Position numbers and translations under genes: made by a program. Under the pieces are notes generated by a model. The model was not told where the DNA came from. It was given only the letters and a program-made list of their open reading frames with translations, and made no database searches. A stretch of DNA of 64,000 bases from CAVQEK01 sp964596645. Its GTDB lineage: Bacteria; Bacteroidota; Bacteroidia; Cytophagales; Cyclobacteriaceae. Below, piece by piece: positions 33,052 through 42,577 of this stretch; within the stretch, counting starts at the first letter, position 1, and the number at the start of each line of letters is the position of its first letter. The stretch is taken from the NCBI GenBank assembly GCA_964596645.1, contig CAZQVB010000007.1, forward strand, positions 1 to 64,000, read 5' to 3'.

Positions 33052-34622
33052 TCCGCTGCAGCTATCTGAAGTTCTATTTGTTCGCCGTGCTTGTTGGTAA
33101 ATAAGTGTTCGGAAATGCCCAGCGAACTATCCTGTACCAATCGAATGCGTTTTTGATATTTCAACCACCACTTCACCTGCCTCGACACCAGGCCTTTGGT
33201 GAAAAAAGAATAGAGGTATGGATGAAGAGCAATGGTGATATCCTTCTCATTTTGCTTGGTGAGCAGGTATTCCAAATCGCGCTCTATCTGGTCGGCGATG
33301 AGGATGGAAGGCGCTATTTTGCCGGAGCCACCACACGAGGGGCATATCTCGGTGGTCTTGATGTTAAGTTCGGGCCTGAAGCGCTGACGCGTGATCTGCA
33401 TCAGACCAAACTTTGAGAGTGGCAAAATGGTAAATTTCGCCCTGTCATTTTTCATGAACTCCTTCATCTTCTCAAATACAAGGCGCTTGTTTTCTGCCTT
33501 GCGCATGTCGATGTAGTCGATCACGATGATGCCGCCCATATCGCGCAGCTGTAGCTGTCTGGCGATTTCCTTGGCGGCTTCAAGGTTTGTTTTCAGCGCA
33601 GTATTTTCCTGATTTTCCTCGCCTGCCGATTTGTTGCCACTGTTCACATCGATCACGTGCAGGGCTTCGGTATGTTCTATGATGAGATAGCCGCCATTGG
33701 GCAGGCTCACCGACTTACCAAAGAGCGACTTGAGCTGCTTTTCGATGCCCAGGTGTTCGAAGATCTTTACCTTGCCATTGTAGCGTTTTACGATCTTTTC
33801 TTTGGCTGGGGCTATTTCGTGAATGTAATCCTTTACTTCATCGTATATAGCCTTGTCGTCGATCATCACGCTATCGAACGATTCGTTCAGCACATCGCGC
33901 AGTAAAGACGACACACGACCCATTTCACCAATTACTTTGTCGCGGGGTTTGGCATCTTTCAGCGCCTTTACGCCCCGCTCCCATATATCCACCAGGTTTC
34001 GGAGGTCTTTATCCAGCTCGGCCACGTCTTTTTTCTCGGCCACGGTGCGGATGATGACGCCAAAGTTATCTGGTTTTATGGAGGTGATCAGCCGTATCAG
34101 CCGCTTGCGCTCATCTCTGCTCGCTATCTTTTTCGATACGTTAACGGCGCTGGAAAACGGAACAAGTACCAGGTACCTGCCGGGAATGGCCAACTCACAC
34201 GACAACCGCGGACCTTTTGTAGAAATAGGTTCCTTTACGACTTGAACCAATATGCGCTGGTTTTTGGTCAGTACCTGACTGATCTTGCCTAGCTTATTGA
34301 TATCCGGTTCGGGTTTGAAATTACCCAGGTCGTAAGAGGGATTTTTGCCAGAAAGGCAGAGTCTGGTGAACTTGTTGAGCGAACTGACCTGCGGGCCGAG
34401 ATCGAGGTAGTGCAGAAATGCGTCTTTGTCGTACCCGACGTCGATAAATGCAGCGTTCAGCCCCGGAACTACTTTTTTTACGGTTCCGAGGTATATGTCA
34501 CCGACTGTGAATTTGTTGGCTAAATCCTCGTTGTGAAATTCAACGAGACTTTTATCTCTTAAAAGGGCGATGCGGCAACCATGCTGAGTTGAATGTATTA
34601 CTAACTCATTGCTTACGCTCAT
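33048..34622 (-). CDS. rng: Ribonuclease E/G family protein
   Basis: 524 aa. An S1-like RNA-binding domain lies at about 40-140 (GDIYLGTVKKVVPGLNAAFI, DVGYDKDAFLH). The catalytic part holds HVIDVNSGNKSA, LRDMGGIIVIDYIDMRKAEN with the metal-binding Asp pair, and the zinc-link CPSCGG near 435. Length fits RNase G rather than full RNase E, with no long scaffold tail. It processes rRNA and decays mRNA. It is the last gene of the HU-TPR-COX24-rng cluster, all minus strand. Confidence 0.92.
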   Translation of the reverse strand: MSVSNELVIHSTQHGCRIALLRDKSLVEFHNEDLANKFTVGDIYLGTVKKVVPGLNAAFIDVGYDKDAFLHYLDLGPQVSSLNKFTRLCLSGKNPSYDLGNFKPEPDINKLGKISQVLTKNQRILVQVVKEPISTKGPRLSCELAIPGRYLVLVPFSSAVNVSKKIASRDERKRLIRLITSIKPDNFGVIIRTVAEKKDVAELDKDLRNLVDIWERGVKALKDAKPRDKVIGEMGRVSSLLRDVLNESFDSVMIDDKAIYDEVKDYIHEIAPAKEKIVKRYNGKVKIFEHLGIEKQLKSLFGKSVSLPNGGYLIIEHTEALHVIDVNSGNKSAGEENQENTALKTNLEAAKEIARQLQLRDMGGIIVIDYIDMRKAENKRLVFEKMKEFMKNDRAKFTILPLSKFGLMQITRQRFRPELNIKTTEICPSCGGSGKIAPSILIADQIERDLEYLLTKQNEKDITIALHPYLYSFFTKGLVSRQVKWWLKYQKRIRLVQDSSLGISEHLFTNKHGEQIELQIAAAD

Positions 34623-34656
34623 GTCGGTTGTGCTTCACATAAAAATACCCTTGATA

Positions 34657-34746
34657 TTATTTTTTCTTATGTCTGTTCTTTCTCAGACGCTTCTTTCGCT
34701 TGTGGGTAGCGATCTTGTGTCTTTTTCTTTTTTTTCCGCAAGGCAT
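34657..34746 (-). CDS. 29-residue AURKAIP1/COX24-type basic protein
   Basis: ATG 34746 opens MPCGKKRKRHKIATHKRKKR, then LRKNRHKKK and TAA at 34657-34659. More than half the residues are Lys or Arg. This is the small AURKAIP1/COX24-domain protein found next to HU, TPR and RNase G genes across Bacteroidota; the domain is that of mitochondrial ribosomal protein mS38, so ribosome association is likely. It sits 34 bp upstream of rng and 12 bp downstream of the TPR gene. It is far below usual gene-finder limits. Confidence 0.85.
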   Translation of the reverse strand: MPCGKKRKRHKIATHKRKKRLRKNRHKKK

Positions 34747-34758
34747 ACTTTTAAAATT

Positions 34759-35583
34759 TTATTGAATTGAATTTAAATATTCCTGTGAAGAACGTACCAG
34801 CTCTTCATTATTGTCTAATGCTATTACACGTTGAAAGTGTACTTTGGCCTCTTCTTCTTTTCCCAACTGTGCCAAGCTGTAGCCCAGGTAGAAGTGTGCC
34901 TGTTCATTGTCTTTATCCAACGCTATCAATTGCTCAAAGCGCTCAACTGCACGCTCAAATTGCCCTGAAGTAATCGACAACAGCCCAAGACTTTCTATGG
35001 CCAGGGCATTGTCAGGGTCATCATCCAGCACTTCCCGAATCATCGTGATGCCCTGCATCGGGCTGTCAGAGTCTATCAGCGTCATGCCCGATTTCACTTT
35101 CGCTTCATATAACCTGGCGTTTTCGGCCAAGGCCTTAGAATAGTACTCCCTTGCTAATCCACCCCAACGCCACCGTAAACTTCTGTCTTCAGCGCCGTTA
35201 AAAGCTTCATAATAATAATCAGCCACTCGAAGAAAGTTTTTCTCATTGGGCCTTTGCTGCGCTACAATACTGGCATAATGCGCTGCACTATCGTAAAAAT
35301 CAGCATTTTGAAAGGCATTTGCCAAAGAGTCCGCAAATATAAAGCTTTTTTCGTTATTGCTACTACGCTTCATGGCTTCTCTCAATCGATCTATAATGGC
35401 CTGCCATTGCTCGGGTATCTCGCGTGATAGCACAGCACCCACGGGCTGCTCTTCGGTCATGCGCTCTGGCTCCATTTCGCCTTCAGCAATGGCGTCATTT
35501 TCTACCACAGCTTTGGGCAGCATATAAAGCCCAATGGTGGCCAGCACAATCACAGCCAATAAAATAATTCGAGATTTTAGCAT
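34759..35583 (-). CDS. Tetratricopeptide repeat protein with N-terminal anchor
   Basis: 274 aa. A single hydrophobic helix at about 6-24 (IILLAVIVLATIGLYML) anchors the protein in the inner membrane. The rest has TPR repeats, the clearest being DNALAIESLGLLSITSGQFE, RAVERFEQLIALDKDNEQAH and FYLGYSLAQLGKEEEAKVHF. TPRs bind partner proteins; the partner is unknown. It lies between the HU gene and the COX24-type gene, a conserved order in the phylum. Confidence 0.88.
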   Translation of the reverse strand: MLKSRIILLAVIVLATIGLYMLPKAVVENDAIAEGEMEPERMTEEQPVGAVLSREIPEQWQAIIDRLREAMKRSSNNEKSFIFADSLANAFQNADFYDSAAHYASIVAQQRPNEKNFLRVADYYYEAFNGAEDRSLRWRWGGLAREYYSKALAENARLYEAKVKSGMTLIDSDSPMQGITMIREVLDDDPDNALAIESLGLLSITSGQFERAVERFEQLIALDKDNEQAHFYLGYSLAQLGKEEEAKVHFQRVIALDNNEELVRSSQEYLNSIQ

Positions 35584-35626
35584 GTATATCTGGTATTGTA
35601 GAAAGCAGACCCTTCAGCTGGTTGCT

Positions 35627-35917
35627 TCATTTTACCCTGTCGCTGTTTTTCACTTTTTCCACAAATACCTTTGAAGGCTTAAAACTGGGCACGTAATGCT
35701 CACCAATAATTATTGCAGTATTTTTTGAAATATTTCGCGCTACTTTTTTTGCTCTCTTTTTATTTACAAAGCTCCCGAAACCTCTCACATAAATATTCTC
35801 ACCATTGGCCATCGATGATTTCACTACGCCAAAAAATGCCTCTATTGTGATCTGTACATCCGCTTTATCTATACCCGTTTGATCGGCAATCTGGGTTATT
35901 ACCTCTGCTTTAGTCAC
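35627..35917 (-). CDS. HU/IHF family DNA-binding protein
   Basis: 96 aa from a GTG start (35917). MTKAEVITQIADQTGIDKAD is the helical dimerisation part, and IYVRGFGSFVNKKRAKKVAR the beta-arm base with the characteristic GFGSF. The arm itself (RNISKNTAIIIGEHYVPSFK) carries IIIGEHYVPSFKPSK instead of the usual PKTGEPI, close to IHF-beta-like proteins. It bends and compacts DNA. Two TAAATTTG elements overlap upstream. First gene of the unit with TPR, COX24-type and rng. Confidence 0.92.
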   Translation of the reverse strand: MTKAEVITQIADQTGIDKADVQITIEAFFGVVKSSMANGENIYVRGFGSFVNKKRAKKVARNISKNTAIIIGEHYVPSFKPSKVFVEKVKNSDRVK

Positions 35918-36038
35918 TTTCTATCGAGTTGGTTGAAATTAAAAATTCTCCTCTAATTTGGAGGCACAAATTTATAGGCTCATGTCAAATTTAAAAATAG
36001 AAACTTCAGAAATTATAATTCTGATAGTCAGCGGATAA

Positions 36039-37109
36039 ATGAACAATGTACAACTGGAAATGGCCGTAGCAGAAGCCCTTTTGACCTGGTATAAACAGCA
36101 CCACAGAGCACTGCCCTGGCGCGCCACCAAAGACCCGTATCGTATCTGGCTTTCGGAGATCATACTACAGCAAACACGCGTAGCGCAGGGTATGCCTTAT
36201 TATGAAAAGTTCGTAGAGCATTACCCCACCGTTCACTCGCTGGCAGCAGCCGACATAGATGAGGTACTGCGCGCATGGCAAGGGCTTGGCTACTACACCA
36301 GAGCCCGCAACCTGCATCGCTGTGCCCGTGTGGTATGTGAAATACACGCCGGAAAATTTCCCGATTCTTACGCCGGTTTGTTAAAACTTCCCGGCATTGG
36401 CAAGTATACTGCGGCGGCCATTGCTTCCTTCTGTTTCGGCCAAAGAGTGCCTGTGGTCGATGGCAACGTCATTCGTCTCATCGCCAGGCTGTACGGCATA
36501 GAGGATGACGTGAGGCAGGCGAAGACTGTGGCACAGGTAGAGCGTATTGCTCAGCGTTGTATCGCACATGCACCCCCCGGCGCTTTCAATCAGGCCATCA
36601 TGGAGTTTGGTGCTTTGCAGTGCACTCCAAAAAATCCCGACTGCCCCACCTGTCCTTTGCAGCATGTGTGTGTTGCTTTTCGCAGTAAGCGGCAGCACAG
36701 CCTGCCATACAAAAGTAAAAGCCGGCAACGAAAAGAGCGGTTTTTTCACTATGTGGTGCTGCAGCAAGGGCAAAAACTATGGATGCAAAAAAGGCCGGCA
36801 GGTGATATCTGGGCAGGCCTTTATGAGTTTTGCCTGGTGGAAAGTGATCGGCCGCTGGAGCCTGATGAAGCGTTGGCATTGGCGCTGCATTCTTCTGATG
36901 CATCACATGGCCAGCTTCGCGAAGTGAGTCGTACGTTCAAGCACATGCTCACACACCAGCACATACATGCGGTGTTTCTGAAGTTTGTTTACAATGATTT
37001 GCATGCGAACAAAATGAACCAGGAAAACAGTTATTATGATGCCTCTGAAATAGAAAAATTGCCCAAGCCTATTTTGATTGAGAAGTATTTGAAGGGTGAA
37101 ATTATTTGA
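36039..37109 (+). CDS. mutY: A/G-specific adenine glycosylase
   Basis: 356 aa. The helix-hairpin-helix segment LLKLPGIGKYTAAAIASFCF is followed by VPVVDGNVIRL with the catalytic Asp; SEIILQQTRV carries the catalytic Glu. The iron-sulfur loop is CTPKNPDCPTCPLQHVC. The C-terminal part (about 230-350) is the NUDIX-like 8-oxoG recognition domain. It removes adenine mispaired with 8-oxoguanine. First of the conserved row mutY-ssb-gldE-gldD-recG, divergent from HU. Confidence 0.96.
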   Translation: MNNVQLEMAVAEALLTWYKQHHRALPWRATKDPYRIWLSEIILQQTRVAQGMPYYEKFVEHYPTVHSLAAADIDEVLRAWQGLGYYTRARNLHRCARVVCEIHAGKFPDSYAGLLKLPGIGKYTAAAIASFCFGQRVPVVDGNVIRLIARLYGIEDDVRQAKTVAQVERIAQRCIAHAPPGAFNQAIMEFGALQCTPKNPDCPTCPLQHVCVAFRSKRQHSLPYKSKSRQRKERFFHYVVLQQGQKLWMQKRPAGDIWAGLYEFCLVESDRPLEPDEALALALHSSDASHGQLREVSRTFKHMLTHQHIHAVFLKFVYNDLHANKMNQENSYYDASEIEKLPKPILIEKYLKGEII

Positions 37110-37137
37110 CTAGTTTTAGAAATGATTCATATCTTTG
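37105..37137 (+). promoter_or_regulatory. Bacteroidota-type promoter of ssb
   Basis: TTTG at 37105-37108, 21 bases, TATCTTTG at 37130-37137, overlapping the end of mutY. The -7 match is exact. It shows that ssb has its own start of transcription inside the mutY-recG row. Confidence 0.7.
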
Positions 37138-37155
37138 ACCCACAAAAAATAAGCA

Positions 37156-37626
37156 ATGGCTGGAGTAAATAAAGTAATTCTGATTGGCAATTTGGGCTCC
37201 GACCCGGAAGTACGGCACCTGAGCAACAACTCTGTAGTGGCCAATTTCAACATCGCCACATCAGAATCTTACACCAACAAAAGTGGCGAACGCGTTACCA
37301 ACACCGAATGGCACCGCATAGAGCTCTGGGATGGCCTGGCCAAAGTGGCAGAACAGTATTTGAAAAAAGGCAATAGCGTATACATAGAAGGAAAGCTGAA
37401 GACCGACAACTGGCAAGACAACGACGGCAATAACCGCACAACTACGCGCATTCGGGCCACGAACCTGACCATGTTGGGTGGGCGCGGCGGCGATGCCAGC
37501 GACAATGATTACGGTCAGTCGAACCAGTCGGACAGCCCGGCAGAGAAAAGCCGCCCGGCGCGTCAGCAGAACAATCCTGTATCTTCCCCCGATAATGGCG
37601 ATGAAGCGGACGACCTGCCCTTCTGA
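37156..37626 (+). CDS. ssb: Single-stranded DNA-binding protein
   Basis: 156 aa. N-terminal OB fold: KVILIGNLGSDPEVRHLSNN, then ANFNIATSESY and TEWHRIELWDGLAKVAEQYL. The disordered middle is rich in Asn, Ser and Gln. The tail ends DEADDLPF, the conserved acidic tip that binds partner proteins such as RecG and PriA. It coats single strands during replication and repair. Its position between mutY and gldE is conserved in Bacteroidota. Confidence 0.96.
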   Translation: MAGVNKVILIGNLGSDPEVRHLSNNSVVANFNIATSESYTNKSGERVTNTEWHRIELWDGLAKVAEQYLKKGNSVYIEGKLKTDNWQDNDGNNRTTTRIRATNLTMLGGRGGDASDNDYGQSNQSDSPAEKSRPARQQNNPVSSPDNGDEADDLPF

Positions 37627-37648
37627 TGTGCAACCTAATTAACTAATC

Positions 37649-38977
37649 TTGGAATCAAGTATTGACGACCCATTTCCGGCGGCACTTCTCTTTGTTGTCT
37701 CTATGTTGGGTAGCCCCCTGCTTTTCTATTTGCTCAACGCCCTCATTTTGGTGGTTTTGCTCTTTCTCTCAGCCATGGTTTCCGGCTCGGAAGTGGCCTT
37801 TTTTTCTATGGCGCCGGCTGAAATCATTGCCCTCAAGAGCGGCAACAAACCCGAGCGCACCCTCTATCGGTTGATCTCCGACCCCAAGCGGTTGCTGGCC
37901 ACCATACTCATTCTCAACAATTTTATAAACATTGCCATAGTGACCTTGTCAACCTTCGTCACCTGGAACATCGTAGGGTCACAGAGCGTAGACGGGCAGG
38001 TGGTGATTTTGCTCACCTTTATAGTCACTTTTGCCATTGTTTACTTTGGTGAAGTAGTACCGAAAATTTACGCCAATCAGCGCAGCCTGCAATTTGCCAA
38101 GTTCACCATACCCCTCATCAGTGTTTCGTATTGGTTCTTCAAGCCCGTGTCCTGGTTTTTGGCCTCTATCTCCAACGTCATAGAATCCAGAATAAAGCAG
38201 GGCGCTTATCAGGTGAGCATCGATGAGCTAAACCATGCGCTGGAGCTTACCACAAGCCACGAAACCAGCAAAGAAGAAAAAGGCATCCTTAAGGGCATCG
38301 TCAATTTCGGACAACTCAGCGTGAAGCAGGTCATGCGCTCCAGGGTAGATATTACCGCTCTGGACGTGGACACTGATTTTCATGACCTCATGGACAAAAT
38401 CAATAAGAGTGGGTTCAGCCGTATACCGGTTTATAAGGAAACCATAGACAAGATAGAAGGGATTCTGTACAATAAAGACCTGCTGCCCCACATCGACAAA
38501 TCTGATAGTTTTCAATGGCAGACCCTCATAAGGCCGCCCTATTTCGTGCCTGAAGCCAAAAAAATTGATACTCTGCTGAAGGATTTTCAGGAAAAGCACG
38601 TGCATATGGCCATAGTGGTGGATGAGTATGGCGGCACATCCGGCCTTATCACTTTCGAAGATGTAATTGAAGAAATAGTCGGTGAAATAAAGGATGAGTT
38701 TGATGATGAAGAAATCGTGTACAACAAGCTCAACGACAACACCTTTATATTCGAAGGAAAGACCTCATTGCACGATTTTGGAAAAATAACGGAAGAAGAC
38801 CCGCTCATTTTTGAAGCCGTGAAGGGCGAAAGCGAATCGCTGGGCGGATTGCTGCTGGAGCTAAACAACAAGCTGCCGCGCACCGGTGAGAAAATAATTT
38901 TTGATAAGTTTGTTTTTACTGTAGTAGCCGTAGACCAGAAGCGCATCAAGCGCATCAGGGTATTGATCAATAAGTAA
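37649..38977 (+). CDS. gldE: Gliding motility-associated protein GldE
   Basis: 442 aa, starting at TTG 37649 (read as MESSIDDPFPAALLF); the next ATG would cut into the first helix. Domains: DUF21 membrane domain with four helices (about 20-190), a CBS pair (about 215-345, VKQVMRSRVDITALDVD and HMAIVVDEYGGTSGLITFED) and a CorC/HlyC domain at the C-terminus. Related to magnesium or cobalt efflux proteins. Followed by gldD with a one-base overlap. gldE can compensate for GldD loss in Flavobacterium when overexpressed (from memory). Confidence 0.92.
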   Translation: MESSIDDPFPAALLFVVSMLGSPLLFYLLNALILVVLLFLSAMVSGSEVAFFSMAPAEIIALKSGNKPERTLYRLISDPKRLLATILILNNFINIAIVTLSTFVTWNIVGSQSVDGQVVILLTFIVTFAIVYFGEVVPKIYANQRSLQFAKFTIPLISVSYWFFKPVSWFLASISNVIESRIKQGAYQVSIDELNHALELTTSHETSKEEKGILKGIVNFGQLSVKQVMRSRVDITALDVDTDFHDLMDKINKSGFSRIPVYKETIDKIEGILYNKDLLPHIDKSDSFQWQTLIRPPYFVPEAKKIDTLLKDFQEKHVHMAIVVDEYGGTSGLITFEDVIEEIVGEIKDEFDDEEIVYNKLNDNTFIFEGKTSLHDFGKITEEDPLIFEAVKGESESLGGLLLELNNKLPRTGEKIIFDKFVFTVVAVDQKRIKRIRVLINK

Positions 38978-39567
38978 TGTATAGAGCAGGTCTTGTGTGT
39001 TTCATCTTAATGCTGGCCATGTGCACGCTGGCCTGCCGCGAAACGCACCTGCCGAAGCCAAAGGGCTACAATCGCATTCTGCTGCCACCCGCTCAATATA
39101 TCGCCCTGCCCGATTCTTTTCCCTTTTCTTTCGAGTACTCCACGCACGCCCGCCTCCTTGGCGACTCGTCGTGGATAGCCGAGCGCTACTGGTTCGACTT
39201 GTACTATCCGGAAATGGAAGCCAGCATACAGATGTCGTACAAACCGGTGAAAAACGACGAAGCACTGCTGCGCGAATATCTCACCACGGCATACCGGCTC
39301 ACCGCCAAGCACCAGATAAAGGCCGATGCCATAGAAGAAAGAATACTACACACGGCCACTGATAAAATCGCCGTAATTGCCGAGTTGAGCGGAGAGGTGC
39401 CAAGCCAATATCAATTTTTCGTTACCGACTCCGTACACCATTTTTTGCGCGGAGCCTTGTATTTTAAAACTGCTACAAAAAATGACTCGCTGGCCCCTGT
39501 GATCGAATATATGCGCACAGATATTCTCCACATGTTGAATACACTGGAATGGAATAGCGGCGTGTAG
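38977..39567 (+). CDS. gldD: Gliding motility lipoprotein GldD
   Basis: 196 aa with a lipoprotein signal ending LAC (Cys20). The GldD family pattern is visible: PKPKGYNRILLPPAQYIALP, FPFSFEYSTHARL, WFDLYYPEMEASIQMSYKPV and a closing DSVHHFLRGALYF. In Flavobacterium johnsoniae GldD is needed for gliding and type IX secretion. Its start overlaps the gldE stop (TAATG) and its stop overlaps the recG GTG start, so it is tightly coupled. Confidence 0.93.
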   Translation: MYRAGLVCFILMLAMCTLACRETHLPKPKGYNRILLPPAQYIALPDSFPFSFEYSTHARLLGDSSWIAERYWFDLYYPEMEASIQMSYKPVKNDEALLREYLTTAYRLTAKHQIKADAIEERILHTATDKIAVIAELSGEVPSQYQFFVTDSVHHFLRGALYFKTATKNDSLAPVIEYMRTDILHMLNTLEWNSGV

Positions 39568-39572
39568 TGATC

Positions 39573-41666
39573 ATGCAAAACTACTTCGAGACGCGCATAG
39601 AATTTTTAAAGGGGGTGGGCCCCGCGCGAGCCGAATTGCTCAATAAGGAGCTGTCGATATTCACCTTTGGCGATCTCATCCAACACTATCCTTTTCGGTA
39701 CGAAGACCGCACCAAGTTTTACCAGATCAGTGAGCTGCACGAGCAATCGCCCAATGTGCAAATACGCGGCACGCTCCGGCATGTTGAGATGACAGGGCAA
39801 ATGCGAAAAAAGCGACTGCATGCCGTCATCGCTGATGAAACGGGCGAGCTGGAGCTGGTCTGGTTCAAAGGGCACCAGTGGGTGATGAAGAAGTTGCAGG
39901 TCGGACAGCAATATATCGTGTACGGCAAACCCAACCGCTTCAACTACAAAATGAACATGGCGCATCCGGAAATAGAACTGCTCACGGAGGCGGCTTCTTC
40001 ACACAACCTGCTACAGCCTGTATACTCCACCACAGAAAAATTGCGCCTGCGCTCGCTCGACAGCCGCGGTATATATCGCCTGATACAAGCCATGCTGGCA
40101 CAGGCCCTGCCGCATGTAAGGGAAACCCTGCCCGCCATACTGATGAAGCAGTATAAACTCTGTGGCAAACAAGAGGCAATAGCACATATACACATACCGC
40201 CGCACTACGATGCACTGGCCAAGGCGGAGTATAGGCTTAAGTTTGAAGAATTCTTTTACATACAGCTGAGGCTGCTGAAAATGAAGGTGGGCCGGGCAGA
40301 CAAATTCAAAGGGCAAACCTTTCGTGACAGTACGCTGCTCGCAAAGTTTTACAATGAGCACCTGCCGTTTGAACTTACCACGGCACAGAAGCGGGTGATC
40401 AAAGAGATATACCGCGACCTGCGCTCGGGCGTGCAGATGAACCGGTTGGTGCAGGGCGACGTAGGCAGTGGTAAAACCATCGTTTCATTTATATGCATGC
40501 TCATCGCCATAGGCAGTGGTGCGCAAGTGGCCTTCATGGCGCCCACCGAAATATTGGCAGATCAGCATTTCCATAGTTTAAAGCCTTTTGCCGAAAAATT
40601 AAATCTGCACATCGCTGTACTCAAAGGCGCTACTAAAACCAAAGAGCGGAAGCAAATACATGCAGCCTTGGAGTCGGGGGAGTTGAATATACTGGTAGGC
40701 ACGCATGCCCTGTTGGAAGATAAGGTACAATTTCAAAACCTTGGGTTGGCCATCACCGATGAGCAGCACCGGTTTGGAGTAGCACAACGCGCAAAGCTGT
40801 GGCAAAAAAATCAGGATTACATGCCACACATACTCGTAATGACCGCCACACCCATCCCCCGCACGCTGGCCATGACGCTGTACGGCGACCTCGATATATC
40901 TGCCATAGACGAGCTGCCCGCAGGTCGCAAAGAAATTCAAACCCTTCACAAATTTGAATCGCACAGATCATGGGTTTTTGGTTTCCTGAAAAAGCAAATT
41001 GACCTAGGCCGACAAGTGTACATCGTTTATCCGCTTATAGAAGAATCGGCAAAACTCGACCTGAAGCACCTGACGGATGGTTATGAAGCCATCTGCAGGG
41101 CCTTCCCCGGTGTGCCTATTGGGGTATTGCACGGCCGCATGAAAGCCCGCGACAAAGAATTTGAAATGCAGCGTTTTGTAAAAAATGAAACTAAGATATT
41201 GGTAGCGACCACCGTAATAGAAGTAGGAGTAAACGTACCCAACGCCACCGTAATGGTCATAGAAAACGCCGAACGCTTTGGTCTTGCGCAGCTACACCAG
41301 TTGCGCGGGCGGGTAGGTCGCGGAGCCGACCAGTCCTACTGCCTACTCATGACAGATTATAAACTTTCTAAAGAAAGCAAGATGCGATTAGAAACGATGG
41401 TGCGTACCAACAACGGGTTTGAAATAGCTGAGGCTGACATGAAACAAAGGGGCCCCGGCGATCTTATGGGCACGCAACAAAGCGGCCTCATGGACATGCT
41501 CATCGGCGACATCAGCAGGGATGGCAAGGTACTGGAACTGGCCAGGCACGCCGCCAAAGATGTGCTCGACAGCGATCCTCAACTGGATGATGAAAAGCAC
41601 CTGGCCATCAGGCAACAAATTGACAGCGCAAAGAAAAATGTGGTGAACTGGAGCCGCATAAGTTGA
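39573..41666 (+). CDS. recG: ATP-dependent DNA helicase RecG
   Basis: 697 aa from ATG 39573; a GTG at 39567 overlapping gldD is also possible. The N-terminal wedge/OB domain has KGVGPARAELLNKEL and IRGTLRHVEMTGQMRKKRL. Helicase motifs: QGDVGSGKTIV (Walker A), DEQHRFGV (the DEQH-type motif II), MTATPIPRTL and QLRGRVGRG. RecG remodels stalled forks and Holliday junctions. It closes the mutY-ssb-gldE-gldD row and ends 8 bp from the convergent aldo/keto reductase. Confidence 0.95.
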   Translation: MQNYFETRIEFLKGVGPARAELLNKELSIFTFGDLIQHYPFRYEDRTKFYQISELHEQSPNVQIRGTLRHVEMTGQMRKKRLHAVIADETGELELVWFKGHQWVMKKLQVGQQYIVYGKPNRFNYKMNMAHPEIELLTEAASSHNLLQPVYSTTEKLRLRSLDSRGIYRLIQAMLAQALPHVRETLPAILMKQYKLCGKQEAIAHIHIPPHYDALAKAEYRLKFEEFFYIQLRLLKMKVGRADKFKGQTFRDSTLLAKFYNEHLPFELTTAQKRVIKEIYRDLRSGVQMNRLVQGDVGSGKTIVSFICMLIAIGSGAQVAFMAPTEILADQHFHSLKPFAEKLNLHIAVLKGATKTKERKQIHAALESGELNILVGTHALLEDKVQFQNLGLAITDEQHRFGVAQRAKLWQKNQDYMPHILVMTATPIPRTLAMTLYGDLDISAIDELPAGRKEIQTLHKFESHRSWVFGFLKKQIDLGRQVYIVYPLIEESAKLDLKHLTDGYEAICRAFPGVPIGVLHGRMKARDKEFEMQRFVKNETKILVATTVIEVGVNVPNATVMVIENAERFGLAQLHQLRGRVGRGADQSYCLLMTDYKLSKESKMRLETMVRTNNGFEIAEADMKQRGPGDLMGTQQSGLMDMLIGDISRDGKVLELARHAAKDVLDSDPQLDDEKHLAIRQQIDSAKKNVVNWSRIS

Positions 41667-41674
41667 TCACGCGG

Positions 41675-42577
41675 CTAAGGCACATCATGGCCACTTACCG
41701 CTGCATACACCCTGAACCAATCTTCCTGGCTGATCTCTATATCCACCGCCTGGGTCGCTCGCTGTACCCGGGCCGCCTTCGTGGTGCCCAACACCGGCAG
41801 TACACCCGCAGGATGTTTCATCAACCAAGCCAACACAAGCTGATCTAGTGATAATCCTTCAAATGGCTCCTCTCTCAATAATTTTTGCAGTCTTTGCACA
41901 AGCGGCAAATCCTGCTGGAATAATCTTCCGCCACCAAAGGGAGACCATGCCATAGGCTTTATTCCCGACAACATGCAATGATCGAGCGCACCATTGGTGA
42001 TGGGAGACAGACAAAAAGGCGATAGCTCTATTTGGTTCGTCACCAATGGGAAATCTAAGAAAGCCTGCAACAGATCAAATTGCACATTGCTAAAATTGGA
42101 AACACCAAAGTGCTTCACCTTACCGGAGGATTTTAGGGCATCGAAGGCCTTAGCCACTTCCTGAGGAACCATCAGCGGATCTGGCCTGTGAATAAGCAAA
42201 AGATCAATATAATCCATCTGCATGGCGCGCAGAGACCGCTCCGCCGAACTGATAATATGCTGTCGGCTGGTATCGTACGATTTGATTCGGTGCGTCGGTC
42301 GGTGCTCATGCACCAGCTTGATGCCGCATTTCGTCACCACCTCTATCATCTCTCTTTCTATGCCCAGTGCCTTCACGGCCTTGCCGAAATAGCCTTCGCA
42401 GGTATAGCCGCCATATATATCGGCATTGTCAAATGAGGTGACGCCACATTCTAAATAGGTCTCAATGAGCTTTTCTGTTGAGAAGCCAGCGTCGCCATAA
42501 GCGTCGGCCAGTCGCCACATACCGCCAATCATGCGCGATACAAAAGGCCCTGTATTGTGCAATGCTATTTTATTCAT
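41675..42577 (-). CDS. Aldo/keto reductase
   Basis: 300 aa, a second reductase distinct from that at 32059. Tetrad segments: SFDNADIYGGYTCE (Asp, Tyr), VVTKCGIKL (Lys), LLIHRPDPLM (His). AGVLPVLGTTKAARVQRATQ is the NADPH loop. YdhF-like members of this length are common and of unknown substrate. Monocistronic, convergent with recG. Confidence 0.92.
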   Translation of the reverse strand: MNKIALHNTGPFVSRMIGGMWRLADAYGDAGFSTEKLIETYLECGVTSFDNADIYGGYTCEGYFGKAVKALGIEREMIEVVTKCGIKLVHEHRPTHRIKSYDTSRQHIISSAERSLRAMQMDYIDLLLIHRPDPLMVPQEVAKAFDALKSSGKVKHFGVSNFSNVQFDLLQAFLDFPLVTNQIELSPFCLSPITNGALDHCMLSGIKPMAWSPFGGGRLFQQDLPLVQRLQKLLREEPFEGLSLDQLVLAWLMKHPAGVLPVLGTTKAARVQRATQAVDIEISQEDWFRVYAAVSGHDVP

